From the NCBI RefSeq assembly GCF_017114915.1, contig NZ_JAAUOE010000015.1, positions 1 to 64,000 of the forward strand: a DNA stretch of 64,000 nucleotides, given 5' to 3'. The notes beneath the pieces were generated by a model, which was given only the letters and a program-made list of their open reading frames with translations, ran no database searches and was not told the origin of the DNA. Positions 8,950 through 18,774 of this stretch are shown here, in pieces; positions within the stretch are counted from its first letter, which is position 1; each line of letters starts with the position of its first letter. Position numbers and translations under genes: made by a program. The stretch comes from Pseudomonas frederiksbergensis (GTDB taxonomy: Bacteria > Pseudomonadota > Gammaproteobacteria > Pseudomonadales > Pseudomonadaceae).

Positions 8950-9274
8950 TTGATATGGATAACAGCTGACGCAAACACAGTTTCGTCAGCTCGCTCTGAC
9001 AACACCCAACTTCGCAAAAAACTGTACTGCTGTACCGGTCTTTTCCTACCGTAATTACCCACCTTTTCCAGCCAAACATCCAAAAACGCACCACTACGGT
9101 GCGCATAGGTACAGTTGCCTCAAATTAGACCAGTACACCATCGTTTAACAGTTAACTGGTCTCTCACAATACAGGTGAACTGTATCTACAGAGACTGGCC
9201 AAACAAGAGGATCATTGGCATCAGTCAAAGTTAAACCACTACCTAATCCCGCCATAAGCGGAAGGATGTCAACC
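8950..9274. other. Non-coding region with repeated GTACAG/ACTGGT motifs upstream of a DUF1127 gene
   Basis: No gene is visible in these 325 bases. Short related elements recur: CTGTAC (about 9022-9027), CTGTACCGGTC (about 9030-9040), GGTACAGTT (9107-9115), GACCAGTAC (9128-9136), AACTGGTC (9154-9161) and GAACTGTAT (9177-9185). Such clustered repeats look like operators for a multimeric regulator. No regulator gene is adjacent. Confidence 0.4.
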
Positions 9275-9490
9275 ATGGAACGTACACTCAGTTCCGAGCT
9301 GTTCTTCGAAGATACTGCTGCAAAAACCCAGGCTTCCCTGCCTCTGCGCGTTATCGCCAACCTGATGCTGTGGCAGCGCCGCATTACCAGCCGCCATCAA
9401 CTGGCTCGTCTGGATTCGCGTCTGCTGGCTGACGCCGGGATTAGCGAAGCACAACGCTACGAAGAGCTGAGCAAGCCGTTCTGGCGCTAA
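9275..9490 (+). CDS. DUF1127 domain small protein
   Basis: A 71-residue basic protein. The C-terminal half carries the DUF1127 pattern: 'LMLWQRRITSRHQLARLD', then 'LLADAGISEAQRYEELSKPFW'. I choose ATG 9275 (MERTLSSELFF) because AAGGA lies 8 bp upstream. ATG 9266 is too close to that site. Short DUF1127 proteins have been linked elsewhere to RNA turnover and phosphate or stress metabolism; nothing here fixes the role. It is monocistronic, with an upstream region rich in repeated motifs and a strong terminator downstream. Confidence 0.85.
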   Translation: MERTLSSELFFEDTAAKTQASLPLRVIANLMLWQRRITSRHQLARLDSRLLADAGISEAQRYEELSKPFWR

Positions 9491-9809
9491 GTCAGCGTCG
9501 CTGGCTCTGATCCCAACGGGTCCACCGCCAGCAACCCGAATTGAACAAACAGAACCCGTCGTGGGAAACCACGACGGGTTTTGTCGTTTTGGAGCTTCAT
9601 ATTTGGGCTTGTGCCGCCAAGCGGTACAGTTTTATCAAAAAGAAAAATTACCATCACAGTTTAAATACGTTATTTCTCTTCATTAACAGACGGGACTGTT
9701 CTAACTGATGTGCACAGGCCTAATATCCAGAAAGAACGTGGCGAGCGCTTTACGACAGGCATCTGATCCTGCGCCACCTCTCAATCGGTCCATCCAAAGG
9801 AGCTATTTC
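9491..9809. other. Intergenic region between the DUF1127 and first DUF2388 genes
   Basis: Apart from the terminator at 9553-9586, this 319-base stretch contains an AT-rich segment (about 9631-9690). There is one further GGTACAGTT (9621-9629), identical to an element upstream of the DUF1127 gene. The AT-rich segment may hold the promoter of the DUF2388 genes, but I see no convincing -35/-10 pair. Confidence 0.35.
9553..9586 (+). terminator. Rho-independent terminator after the DUF1127 gene
   Basis: A perfect 12-bp stem AACCCGTCGTGG/CCACGACGGGTT closes a GAAA tetraloop and is followed by TTGTCGTTTT. Confidence 0.9.
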
Positions 9810-10127
9810 ATGTCTCGTCTTCGTCTGCTCAGCGCTGCCGCCCTGCTTGCCATGGCTGCCAATGCCCACGCCACCAGCTTTATCGTGACCACCGACTCCA
9901 TCGTGGGTGGCCTGAAGGCCTCCTCCGACGCGACTTCGGATGTCTCATCCTCCTTTCGCGACGACAAAATCGTCCGTGCTGCCCGTGACGACGCGGCCAG
10001 CTTCGTTGCCAGTGAAGGTGCCATCCGCGGCGTGAAACTGGAAAGCGCACTCGACCATATCCGCCAACAGGCTCCACAACTGAATGCGACTGACGCACAG
10101 CTGGCCCAGGCCATCCTGACGATCTAA
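9810..10127 (+). CDS. DUF2388 secreted small protein, copy 1
   Basis: A 105-residue protein with a cleavable signal peptide (MSRLRLLSAAALLAMAANAHA). The mature part contains the DUF2388 core 'KIVRAARDDAASFVASEG', then 'IRGVKLESALDHIR' and C-terminal 'AQLAQAILTI'. The start ATG 9810 has AAAGGAG upstream. Annotators sometimes attach the name Holliday junction resolvasome subunit, which nothing in the sequence supports. It is the first of three homologues in a row leading into a DUF4105 gene. Periplasmic location is inferred from the signal peptide; function is unknown. Confidence 0.85.
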   Translation: MSRLRLLSAAALLAMAANAHATSFIVTTDSIVGGLKASSDATSDVSSSFRDDKIVRAARDDAASFVASEGAIRGVKLESALDHIRQQAPQLNATDAQLAQAILTI

Positions 10128-10143
10128 ACAACTGTGCTGAACC

Positions 10144-10164
10144 GGGACACGCCCGTCGTGTCCC
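10144..10164 (+). terminator. Hairpin after DUF2388 copy 1
   Basis: A perfect 8-bp stem GGGACACG/CGTGTCCC with loop CCCGT is followed by ATTGTTT. It may attenuate or terminate transcription between copy 1 and copy 2; the U-tract is weak. Confidence 0.5.
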
Positions 10165-10234
10165 ATTGTTTCGGCGCTGGCTCTAGCCCGGGCATTGCGC
10201 TAGCCTTGGGGCTCGCTTTCAGCTATCGAGCCTC

Positions 10235-10552
10235 ATGCGTTTTCTTTCAAGCCTGTTGATCACTCCGGTTTTTCTCGCGGCCTGCTGGTCGGGTTCGGCC
10301 CATGCCTTCGACGCTTTCAACCTGTCTACACAAGGCACCGTAGCCAGTGGTTACGCCAGCAGCATGGTGACCTCCGCGCCCTTCGACCACAAACGGCTGA
10401 TCGCCGCCCGGGATGACGCTGCAGCGTTCATTGCCAGTGACGGCCAACTGCGAGGCGCGCAACTGGAGTCCGCCTTGATCTACCTACACCGGATCCAGCC
10501 AAAACTTCATGCCAGCGACCTTGAACTGGCGCAGGCAATTCTCGTCCAATAG
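10235..10552 (+). CDS. DUF2388 secreted small protein, copy 2
   Basis: A 105-residue paralogue of the upstream gene. It has a signal peptide (residues 1-24, ending GSAHA) and the conserved core 'RLIAARDDAAAFIASDG', 'LRGAQLESALIYLHR' and 'LELAQAILVQ'. It is the most diverged of the three: it lacks the S/T-rich 'TSDTTSSIRD' segment seen before the core in the others. It lies 28 bp upstream of copy 3 and is probably co-transcribed with it. Function is unknown. Confidence 0.82.
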   Translation: MRFLSSLLITPVFLAACWSGSAHAFDAFNLSTQGTVASGYASSMVTSAPFDHKRLIAARDDAAAFIASDGQLRGAQLESALIYLHRIQPKLHASDLELAQAILVQ

Positions 10553-10580
10553 TTATCCCTTGTTTCTCCGGAGTCATTCC

Positions 10581-10901
10581 ATGCGTAGCCCGCTGATTGC
10601 TGCCACCCTTGGCCTGCTGTTATTGGCCGACGTGGCCCAGGCGCACACCCTGGTAGCCACCAGTAACATCATCATTCGTGCCTCCCAGCGCTCGCTTGAT
10701 TTCACTTCCGATACCACCACGTCCATCCGCGATTCGAAGATCGTCCGTGAAGCCCACGACGATGCGGCCAGTTTCGTCGCCAGCGAGGGTGAAATCCGCG
10801 GTGCACACCTGGAAGCGGCCTTCGACACCTTGCGCACCCGCGTACCGGAAGCCCGCGACGCCAGTGATCAGGTTCTCGCCGAAGCCATCCTCGCACTGTG
10901 A
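10581..10901 (+). CDS. DUF2388 secreted small protein, copy 3
   Basis: A 106-residue protein with a signal peptide (MRSPLIAATLGLLLLADVAQA). The DUF2388 core reads 'KIVREAHDDAASFVASEG', 'IRGAHLEAAFDTLR' and 'VLAEAILAL'. ATG 10581 is preceded by CCGGAG. Its TGA stop overlaps the GTG start of the next gene by four bases (GTGA), so the DUF4105 protein is probably translationally coupled to it. Function is unknown, but the coupling argues for a shared envelope role. Confidence 0.85.
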   Translation: MRSPLIAATLGLLLLADVAQAHTLVATSNIIIRASQRSLDFTSDTTTSIRDSKIVREAHDDAASFVASEGEIRGAHLEAAFDTLRTRVPEARDASDQVLAEAILAL

Positions 10902-12859
10902 AGTCACTAGGCGCCTGGTTGCTGGCCGGGGTTGTGTTGCTGCTTGGCAACACAGCTCAGGCCGGCCTGCAATTACGACTCAAGACCGACGGCCTGAGCC
11001 CCGCGCAACAGCAGGCCAGCCAGGCACTGCTCGATGAAGCCATGCAGGCGTTACCGCCGCGCTTCATCGAGCAACTGGACCGGCGCATCGACGTTGGCTG
11101 GACCGACGACATGCCGAGCGATGCCTACGGCCAGGCGTCGCTGGTGTCCGAGCTCGACCTGAATCGCAAGCTGCTCGCCAGCCTCACCGACGGCAGCGCC
11201 GCGACCCAAAAAACGTATCGCCCCCACGGCACCGTGCGCCGGGAAATGCTCGCCACGGTGCTGCACGAACTCACCCATATTTATGACCGCGCGCACCTGT
11301 GGCCAGACGCCGAGCGCACGCTGATCCAGCGCTGCACGCAACGCAACAGCAGCTCCGGTCCGATCGGCATCCCGGATCAATGCCGCGGGCAGACGGCGCG
11401 ACGCTGGACCCTCAGCGATGACCCTCGCCTGCTGGATCTGGCCGGCTGGCCGCAATACGTCGGTCGGCGCGGTGAACGTGAACAGCACAACCGGCAGATT
11501 GCCCGCAGTCCGGACATCTACGAGACGAGCAGCCCGAAGGAGTTCGTCGCGGTCAACATGGAGTACTTTCTCCTGGACTCAAGCTACGCCTGCCGCCGCC
11601 CTGCACTGTACCGCTACTACAAAGAACACTTCGGCTGGGCACCCGCCGCCAAGGATGCGTGCGCCCAATCATTCGCCTTCCTCAATGCCGGTAACGACTT
11701 CGCCAAGCAACCCTTGGGTCAGGTCGATCCAGAGCGGGTTTACGCCGTCGACTATCTGCTGGCGGAAGCCAACCAGAACTGGGTCAGCCGCTGGGGCCAC
11801 AGCATGCTGCGACTGGTGATCTGCGCACCAGGTCGGCCTCGCGGGCCGGATTGCCGTCTCGATCTGGATCAACATTTGGTGCTGTCCTACCGCGCCTTCG
11901 TCGGTGACGTACAGCTGTCGAGCTGGGATGGGCTGGTGGGCAAATACCCATCGCGTTTGTTTGTCCTGCCGCTGGCCCAGGTGATCGACGAATACACCAA
12001 GACCGAACTGCGCAGCCTGGCCTCAGTGCCGCTGAACCTGTCGCGCAGCGAGATCGAAGACGTGGTGGAGCACGCTGCCGAGATGCACTGGAGTTACGAT
12101 GGCAATTACTTCTTCCTGTCCAACAACTGTGCAGTGGAAAGCCTGAAACTTCTGCGCAGTGGCAGCAATAATGCGCAACTGACAGGGCTCGACAGCATCA
12201 TGCCCAACGGCTTGCTGGAAGTGCTCAAGGGGCGCGGGCTGGCGGACACCAGCGTACTGGATGATCCCCGCGAAGCGTTACGCCTGGGCTATCGCTTCGA
12301 CTCCTTCCGCGAGCGTTATCAAGCGATGTTCGAAGTGCTGAAGAAGCATTTGCCGATCAAGCAAGCAAAGGTTGAAGACTGGCTGGCATTGAAAGCTGAT
12401 GAGCGCCGCAAATGGATTGACCAGGCTGATCTGCGCACCAGCGCGGCATTGCTGTTGCTGGAGCAGGCCAGTTTCCGTCAGCAGATGGTGCTGGCCCAGG
12501 ACGAAGTGAAACAACGCTATCTGGGCGCTCAGGAATTGAACAACGGCAGCATGGATAAGGCCAATGCGACCTTGAAGCAGATTCTCGCCAACAGCGGCTT
12601 CCTCAGCCGCCCGGCCGAACTGCTCGGCACCGGTGGCTACGGTTTGCCGCAGCCGAATGAATGGACACGCCTGGAGTCGGAAAGCAGCCTGCGCCAGAAG
12701 CAGCTTCAAGTGCTGACCGGGGATCTCGATAAAGAAGTCAGAGCCCTGCTCGAACCAAGCCGAGCCGCGGAAATGGCCGCCAATGAAGCCAACCTGAAAC
12801 AGGTTGGCGAACATCTGAGGAAGTTGCACAAGGCAGCGGGCGGATTGGAGTTGCCCTGA
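10898..12859 (+). CDS. Two-domain envelope protein: HELTH metallopeptidase-like domain plus DUF4105
   Basis: A 653-residue exported protein with a signal peptide (about residues 1-22). The N-terminal domain has a zincin motif H123-E124-L-T-H127 and a plausible third ligand, E215 in 'SPKEFVAVNMEYF'. The second domain (about 270-520) fits DUF4105, with H301 in 'RWGHSML' and C411 in 'SNNCAVES' as the candidate Cys/His pair. From memory, DUF4105 includes Lnb-type lipoprotein N-acyltransferases; whether this protein has that activity is inference. The C-terminal third is helical and charged. The GTG start overlaps the DUF2388 stop by four bases. Confidence 0.8.
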   Translation: MKSLGAWLLAGVVLLLGNTAQAGLQLRLKTDGLSPAQQQASQALLDEAMQALPPRFIEQLDRRIDVGWTDDMPSDAYGQASLVSELDLNRKLLASLTDGSAATQKTYRPHGTVRREMLATVLHELTHIYDRAHLWPDAERTLIQRCTQRNSSSGPIGIPDQCRGQTARRWTLSDDPRLLDLAGWPQYVGRRGEREQHNRQIARSPDIYETSSPKEFVAVNMEYFLLDSSYACRRPALYRYYKEHFGWAPAAKDACAQSFAFLNAGNDFAKQPLGQVDPERVYAVDYLLAEANQNWVSRWGHSMLRLVICAPGRPRGPDCRLDLDQHLVLSYRAFVGDVQLSSWDGLVGKYPSRLFVLPLAQVIDEYTKTELRSLASVPLNLSRSEIEDVVEHAAEMHWSYDGNYFFLSNNCAVESLKLLRSGSNNAQLTGLDSIMPNGLLEVLKGRGLADTSVLDDPREALRLGYRFDSFRERYQAMFEVLKKHLPIKQAKVEDWLALKADERRKWIDQADLRTSAALLLLEQASFRQQMVLAQDEVKQRYLGAQELNNGSMDKANATLKQILANSGFLSRPAELLGTGGYGLPQPNEWTRLESESSLRQKQLQVLTGDLDKEVRALLEPSRAAEMAANEANLKQVGEHLRKLHKAAGGLELP

Positions 12860-12863
12860 AAGC

Positions 12864-12897
12864 AAAAGGGCTTCAGAACGTAGTCCTGAAGCCCTCG
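12864..12897 (-). terminator. Terminator for trpBA (possibly bidirectional)
   Basis: A 9-bp perfect stem GGGCTTCAG (12868-12876)/CTGAAGCCC (12886-12894) separates the convergent DUF4105 and trpA genes. On the minus strand it is followed by TTTTGCTTT. It therefore best terminates trpBA, and may also stop rightward transcription. Confidence 0.75.
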
Positions 12898-12944
12898 GTC
12901 TTGCTGTTTAGTCTGTGTCGCGAGGCGCTAATTCCTCCTTACCT

Positions 12945-13756
12945 TCAGCTGACCCGCGCTTTACGCACGCCGTCGGACAAGGCCGCACACAGGCTGAGTA
13001 CGCCCTCTACAGCCTGATCCGGCGTTGAGGCATTAGCGATGTGATCGATCAATGCCGAGCCCACCACCACACCATCGGCCAGACGCGCGATAGACGCTGC
13101 CTGCTCCGGTGTACGAATACCGAAGCCGATGCTGATCGGCAGATCGGTATGGCGACGCAGACGGGTGACGGCCTCTTCGACATGTTCCAGAGTCGCCGCC
13201 CCCGCACCGGTCACACCCGCCACCGACACGTAGTAAACAAAACCGGAGCTGCCGTTCAGAACGGTCGGCAGACGCGCGTCGTCAGTCGTCGGCGTGGTCA
13301 GACGGATGAAGTCCAGGCCCGCCGCCTGTGCCGGGTCGCACAATTCAGCGTTATGCTCCGGCGGCATGTCGACCACGATCAGGCCATCGACACCGGCTTC
13401 TTTGGCCTCAGCAATGAAACGCGGCACGCCGTACATGTGAATCGGGTTGAAGTAACCCATCAGCACCAGCGGCGTCTCGCTGTTGCCTTCGCGGAACTCG
13501 CGAACCATTTGCAGGGTTTTCGCCAGGTTCTGTTTGGCGCCCAAGGCACGAATGTTAGCCAGCTGGATCGCCGGGCCGTCGGCCATCGGATCGGTGAAGG
13601 GCATGCCCAACTCGATCACGTCAGCGCCAGCACCGGGCAAACCTTTGAGGATCGCCAGGGACGTATCGTAGCTCGGGTCACCGGCGGTCACGAAAGTCAC
13701 CAGGGCGGCGCGGTTCTGTTCCTTGAGTTCGGCAAAACACGTTTGCAGGCGGCTCA

Positions 13757-13757
<1 letters not shown>
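12945..13757 (-). CDS. trpA: Tryptophan synthase alpha chain
   Basis: A 270-residue TIM-barrel enzyme that cleaves indole-3-glycerol phosphate to indole and glyceraldehyde 3-phosphate. The catalytic residues are E49 and D60 in '[15 protein letters not shown]'. ATG 13757 is chosen because it overlaps the trpB stop by one base (TAATG) and begins the standard [11 protein letters not shown]; a longer upstream reading has no support. It works as an alpha2beta2 complex with TrpB and is expressed in the trpBA operon under TrpI. Confidence 0.97.
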
Positions 13758-15016
<1,259 letters not shown>

Positions 15017-15066
15017 TCACTCTACCCCTGACATCCCACGCTGAAAACCGATAAGATCGCCGCAAC

Positions 15067-15085
15067 CTGTCAGGAAAACTCACAG
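15067..15085. promoter_or_regulatory. Probable TrpI binding site
   Basis: The minus strand reads CTGTGAG-N5-CTGACAG, an imperfect dyad. It agrees with the TGTGAG-N5-CTGACA pattern I remember for TrpI sites of Pseudomonas. It ends 6 bp before the trpI start, where it can both repress trpI and activate the divergent trpB promoter. Confidence 0.65.
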
Positions 15086-15090
15086 ATATC

Positions 15091-15984
15091 ATGAGCCATG
15101 ACCTTCCCCCGCTGAACGCTCTTCGCGCCTTCGAAGCCACTGCCCGCCTGAACAGCGTCAGTCAGGCTGCCGAACAGCTGCACGTCACTCATGGCGCGGT
15201 CAGCCGGCAACTCAAGGTGCTGGAAGAACACCTTGGCGTGAGTCTGTTCATCAAGGATGGCCGCGGCCTGAAACTCACAGATGCCGGCGTTCGTTTACGC
15301 GATGCCAGCGGTGAAGCCTTCGAGCGTTTGCGCAGTGTTTGCGCCGAATTGACCCAAAGCACCGCCGATGCGCCGTTCGTGCTCGGCTGTTCGGGCAGCC
15401 TGCTGGCGCGCTGGTTCATTCCGCGTCTGGGGCGGCTAAACGCGGACCTGCCGGATCTGCGCTTGCACCTGTCGGCTGGCGAAGGCGATCTCGATCCACG
15501 GCGGCCCGGTCTGGATGCCCTGCTGGTGTTTGCCGAGCCGCCATGGCCGGCGGACATGCAGGTCTACGAATTGGCCAGTGAACGAATCGGCCCGGTGATG
15601 AGCCCACGATTCGCCGGGTACGAAAGGCTGCAAGGGGCACCGGCAAGCGCACTGTTGACCGAACCCTTGCTGCACACCACCTCACGCCCGCAAGCCTGGC
15701 CGAGCTGGGCACAGCAAAGCGGCCTCGATGACAAGACGCTGAAGTACGGTCAGGGTTTCGAGCATTTGTATTATTTGCTGGAAGCCGCAGTGGCCGGGCT
15801 CGGTGTGGCGATTGCGCCTGAGCCGCTGGTGGCCGAAGACTTGAAGGCCGGCCGCCTGGTTGCGCCGTGGGGTTTCTGTGAAACCCCGGCGCAACTGGCG
15901 CTGTGGCTACCCAAGCGCGCCGCAGACGGGCGCGCCCGGCAGTTGGCGCAGTGGCTTAAAAACGAACTGCACCAGACACCTTAA
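15091..15984 (+). CDS. trpI: LysR-type activator of trpBA
   Basis: A 297-residue LysR regulator. The helix-turn-helix lies at about residues 20-40 ('[25 protein letters not shown]'), and the C-terminal part shares segments such as '[27 protein letters not shown]' with TrpI of P. aeruginosa. It is transcribed divergently from trpBA and probably activates it with indoleglycerol phosphate as inducer. Its 3' end overlaps the convergent DUF883 gene by four bases. Confidence 0.93.
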   Translation: MSHDLPPLNALRAFEATARLNSVSQAAEQLHVTHGAVSRQLKVLEEHLGVSLFIKDGRGLKLTDAGVRLRDASGEAFERLRSVCAELTQSTADAPFVLGCSGSLLARWFIPRLGRLNADLPDLRLHLSAGEGDLDPRRPGLDALLVFAEPPWPADMQVYELASERIGPVMSPRFAGYERLQGAPASALLTEPLLHTTSRPQAWPSWAQQSGLDDKTLKYGQGFEHLYYLLEAAVAGLGVAIAPEPLVAEDLKAGRLVAPWGFCETPAQLALWLPKRAADGRARQLAQWLKNELHQTP

Positions 15985-16307
15985 TGACCGCGCTTGAACA
16001 ATAAGTAGGCGGCGAGCAAGCCCAACGCACCGACGGCGACACCGGCTGTAGTCCAAGGGTGTTCCTGGGCGTAGTCACGGGTCGCGATCCCGGTTTCACG
16101 GGTTTTGACCTTGACCTCTTCATAGGCATCGGCGAGCAGATGGCGTGAGTGTTTCAGCGCGTTCTCGGCGTTGCTTTTCAGCGTTTTAAGGGTTCTACGC
16201 GACTCGTCCGAGGCGTCGTCCTTCAGGCTTTCCAACGATTTCAACAGACTCTCGATCTCGGCTTCCATGCTTTGCAATGAGGCTTTGCGTAACGACGTGT
16301 TGGCCAT
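15981..16307 (-). CDS. DUF883 family membrane-anchored protein (ElaB/YqjD-like)
   Basis: A 108-residue protein with a long charged, helical N-terminal region (about 1-80). A single C-terminal transmembrane helix (about 85-104, '[19 protein letters not shown]') ends in KRGH. This is the layout of ElaB/YqjD/YgaM. YqjD anchors ribosomes to the inner membrane in stationary phase in E. coli; that role is only inferred here. AGGAG lies upstream of the start. It is convergent with trpI, overlapping by four bases. Confidence 0.85.
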   Translation of the reverse strand: MANTSLRKASLQSMEAEIESLLKSLESLKDDASDESRRTLKTLKSNAENALKHSRHLLADAYEEVKVKTRETGIATRDYAQEHPWTTAGVAVGALGLLAAYLLFKRGH

Positions 16308-16463
16308 GGTGGCTCTCCTGCATTGTTGATGAGTGACGTGTGTTGATTGGGACTTCAGGGGTTCGAGAAAGTGCAGTAAATCTGATTGTCACTACGGATT
16401 GGTCGACAGAAGAAATACGAAAAATCGCTGCTAGGCTGTAGTTCACACCTCAAGGAGAACGCC

Positions 16464-16679
16464 ATGACTGACCATCACACTTACAAGAAAGTCGAACTGG
16501 TCGGCTCGTCCACCAGCAGCATTGAAGACGCCATCAACAACGCCCTGGCCGAAGCCAACAAAAGCCTCAAGTACATGGAATGGTTTGAAGTGACCGAAAC
16601 CCGCGGGCATATCAAGGACGGCAAGGCAGCACACTTCCAGGTGACGCTCAAAGTCGGATTCCGGATTGCCAGTAGCTGA
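16464..16679 (+). CDS. Dodecin (flavin-binding storage protein)
   Basis: A 71-residue protein with the dodecin fold pattern: 'YKKVELVGSSTSSIEDAINNALAEA', then 'WFEVTETRGHI' and 'HFQVTLKVGFRI'. Dodecins form hollow dodecamers that sequester flavins or CoA. ATG 16464 has AAGGAG upstream. The gene stands alone, divergent from the DUF883 gene. Confidence 0.9.
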   Translation: MTDHHTYKKVELVGSSTSSIEDAINNALAEANKSLKYMEWFEVTETRGHIKDGKAAHFQVTLKVGFRIASS

Positions 16680-16809
16680 GTTTGGGCCAGTCTTCTGAAC
16701 TTGCGCGTCGGCCGAATGCCATAGGAAACGGCAAAGCGCCACATGGTGAGCGCATCCGGTCGGTGGCTGGATGCCCTCCCTCTATTGATCCGACCAGGGA
16801 GTGCAACCC

Positions 16810-17034
16810 ATGAAGAAGTTTATTCTGGCAGCAGGTTTGTTGAGCCTTGCGGGAACAGCCTTTGCCCAGGGCAAGCCGTGCGAAGAGCTGAAAGCCGAAA
16901 TCGCAGCAAAACTGGATGCCAAGGGCATCGCCAATTACACACTGGAGATCGTGGATAAAGGGACTGCCGCTGACGGAAAAGTCGTCGGCATCTGCGAAAA
17001 GGGCTCCAAGCAAATCGTCTACAAGCAGGGCTGA
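16810..17034 (+). CDS. DUF1161 periplasmic small protein, copy 1
   Basis: A 74-residue protein with a signal peptide (MKKFILAAGLLSLAGTAFA). The mature part has two conserved cysteines in 'KPCEELKAEI' and 'VGICEKGSKQIVY', probably disulfide-bonded. It matches DUF1161. A second copy lies at 18936. Function is unknown; a periplasmic location follows from the signal peptide. Confidence 0.85.
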   Translation: MKKFILAAGLLSLAGTAFAQGKPCEELKAEIAAKLDAKGIANYTLEIVDKGTAADGKVVGICEKGSKQIVYKQG

Positions 17035-17049
17035 CCGCTCTCGAGAATG

Positions 17050-17080
17050 AAAAAGCCGACGCAGTGGTGTCGGCTTTTTT
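17050..17080 (+). terminator. Terminator after DUF1161 copy 1
   Basis: The stem AAAAAGCCGAC/GTCGGCTTTTT closes an 8-base loop and carries a six-T run. It is nearly symmetric, so it may also serve the convergent luciferase-like gene at 17096. Confidence 0.88.
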
Positions 17081-17095
17081 GTGGGTGCTTGAACG

Positions 17096-18097
17096 TCAGC
17101 CCTTCATGACCTGCGCCAGCAGCTCATAGGAGCGCACGCGATCGGCATGTTCGTACAGGTCACAGGTAAAAATCAGCTCATCCGCCTGGGTCTGTTCGAT
17201 CAGCACCTCAAGCTTGGCGCGGATTTTCTGCGGGCTGCCGACCATGGCCAACCCCAGGAAATCACCCACCGCTTCTTTCTCATGGGGCAGCCACAGCCCG
17301 TCCATGGTCTTCACGGGTGGGCGTTGCACCAGGCTCTGGCCACGCATCAACGCAAGAATCCGCTGGTAGACCGAAGTTGCCAGATAATCGGCCTGCTCAT
17401 CGGTGTCTGCGGCCACCAGCGGCACACCAAGCATCACGTAAGGTTTATCCAACACCGTTGAAGGCTTGAAGTGGTTGCGATAGACGCGAATCGCCTCATG
17501 CATGAAACGCGGTGCGAAATGTGAGGCGAAGGCGTAGGGCAAACCGCGCTCACCAGCCAGTTGTGCACTGAACAGGCTCGAACCCAGCAACCAGACCGGG
17601 ACATTGGTGCCGGTACCCGGCATGGCAATGATCCGCTGATCCGGCGTGCGTGGGCCGAGGTAGCGCATCAACTCGGCCACGTCTTGCGGGAAGTCGTCGG
17701 CGCTGCCGGAGCGTTCACGACGCAAGGCGCGGGCGGTCATCTGATCAGAGCCAGGTGCGCGCCCCAGTCCCAGGTCGATCCGGCCTGGATACAGACTTTC
17801 AAGGGTACCGAACTGCTCGGCGATCACCAGCGGCGCGTGATTGGGCAGCATCACACCGCCCGAGCCGACACGAATGGTCGAAGTGCCGCCGGCCAGATAC
17901 CCCAGCAAAACCGAGGTCGCCGAACTGGCGATCCCGTCCATGTTGTGGTGTTCGGCGACCCAGAAGCGGTTATAGCCAAATTTTTCGACGTGCTGCGCCA
18001 GATCCAGGGAATTGCGCAGGGACTGGGCCGCACTGCCGTTCTCTCGCACGGGCACCAGATCGAGGGTCGAAAACTTGATCTCAGACAGTCGTTTCAT
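17096..18097 (-). CDS. LLM-class flavin-dependent oxidoreductase (YhbW-like)
   Basis: A 333-residue luciferase-like monooxygenase fold. Diagnostic segments are '[30 protein letters not shown]', '[25 protein letters not shown]' and '[14 protein letters not shown]', as in YhbW of E. coli. Such enzymes use reduced FMN and oxygen, but the substrate of this subgroup is not known. The gene is monocistronic and convergent with the DUF1161 gene across a shared terminator. Confidence 0.87.
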   Translation of the reverse strand: MKRLSEIKFSTLDLVPVRENGSAAQSLRNSLDLAQHVEKFGYNRFWVAEHHNMDGIASSATSVLLGYLAGGTSTIRVGSGGVMLPNHAPLVIAEQFGTLESLYPGRIDLGLGRAPGSDQMTARALRRERSGSADDFPQDVAELMRYLGPRTPDQRIIAMPGTGTNVPVWLLGSSLFSAQLAGERGLPYAFASHFAPRFMHEAIRVYRNHFKPSTVLDKPYVMLGVPLVAADTDEQADYLATSVYQRILALMRGQSLVQRPPVKTMDGLWLPHEKEAVGDFLGLAMVGSPQKIRAKLEVLIEQTQADELIFTCDLYEHADRVRSYELLAQVMKG

Positions 18098-18336
18098 AAA
18101 CCTGCTTCTCCAATGGGTAAGCAGGTTCTTTCACGAACGAAAACCTGCCGAGTCTATAAGCGTGTTCTCTGCAATGAGGGCATATACCCGAGTTTCAATA
18201 GGAGAGACAAAATTCCTACGCAATTAGAGGACCGATCAGATGAGGTGAACTTTGCCCGACGGTCTATCCTCAGAACCCTGGTAACCGAAAAACCACGAAG
18301 GCGCGACGTTTAGCGCCGGATTTTGAGGAGGTAGAC

Positions 18337-18768
18337 ATGGCTATCACAAAGAAAGCATCGGCTCATTGGGAAGGTGATCTGAAGACCGGCATCGGCTCGA
18401 TTTCCACGGAGACCGGTGTACTCAGAGAAGCGCCCTACGGCTTCAAGGCCCGTTTCGAAGGCGGTAAAGGCACCAACCCGGAAGAGCTGATCGGCGCGGC
18501 CCACGCAGGCTGTTTCTCCATGGCGTTTTCAATGATTCTCGGCGAGGCCGGCCTCAAGGCCGACAGCATCGACACCAATGCCGAAGTCACTCTGGACCAG
18601 GTAGACGGGGGTTTTGCAATCACCGCAGTGAAACTGATCCTCAAGGCGAAAATCCCCGGGGCGACCCAGGCGCAATTCGAGGAACTGAGTAACAAGGCCA
18701 AAGAGGGCTGCCCGGTGTCCAAGGTGCTGAATGCGAAAATCAGCCTGGATGCGACGTTGGTCAGCTAA
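18337..18768 (+). CDS. osmC: OsmC-family hydroperoxide reductase
   Basis: A 143-residue peroxiredoxin-like enzyme. The two active-site cysteines are C59 in 'AHAGCFSMAFS' and C125 in 'EGCPVSKV'. The N-terminal WEGDLKTG motif and length match OsmC rather than Ohr. It reduces organic hydroperoxides in the cytoplasm. A strong GAGGAGG ribosome site precedes ATG 18337. The 239 bases upstream hold its promoter, not resolved here. Confidence 0.92.
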   Translation: MAITKKASAHWEGDLKTGIGSISTETGVLREAPYGFKARFEGGKGTNPEELIGAAHAGCFSMAFSMILGEAGLKADSIDTNAEVTLDQVDGGFAITAVKLILKAKIPGATQAQFEELSNKAKEGCPVSKVLNAKISLDATLVS

Positions 18769-18774
18769 ACCGAT

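Noticed and set aside
9810-10901. Holliday junction resolvasome annotation for the DUF2388 genes
   Set aside because: All three proteins have signal peptides and no nuclease motifs; the name is a propagated error.
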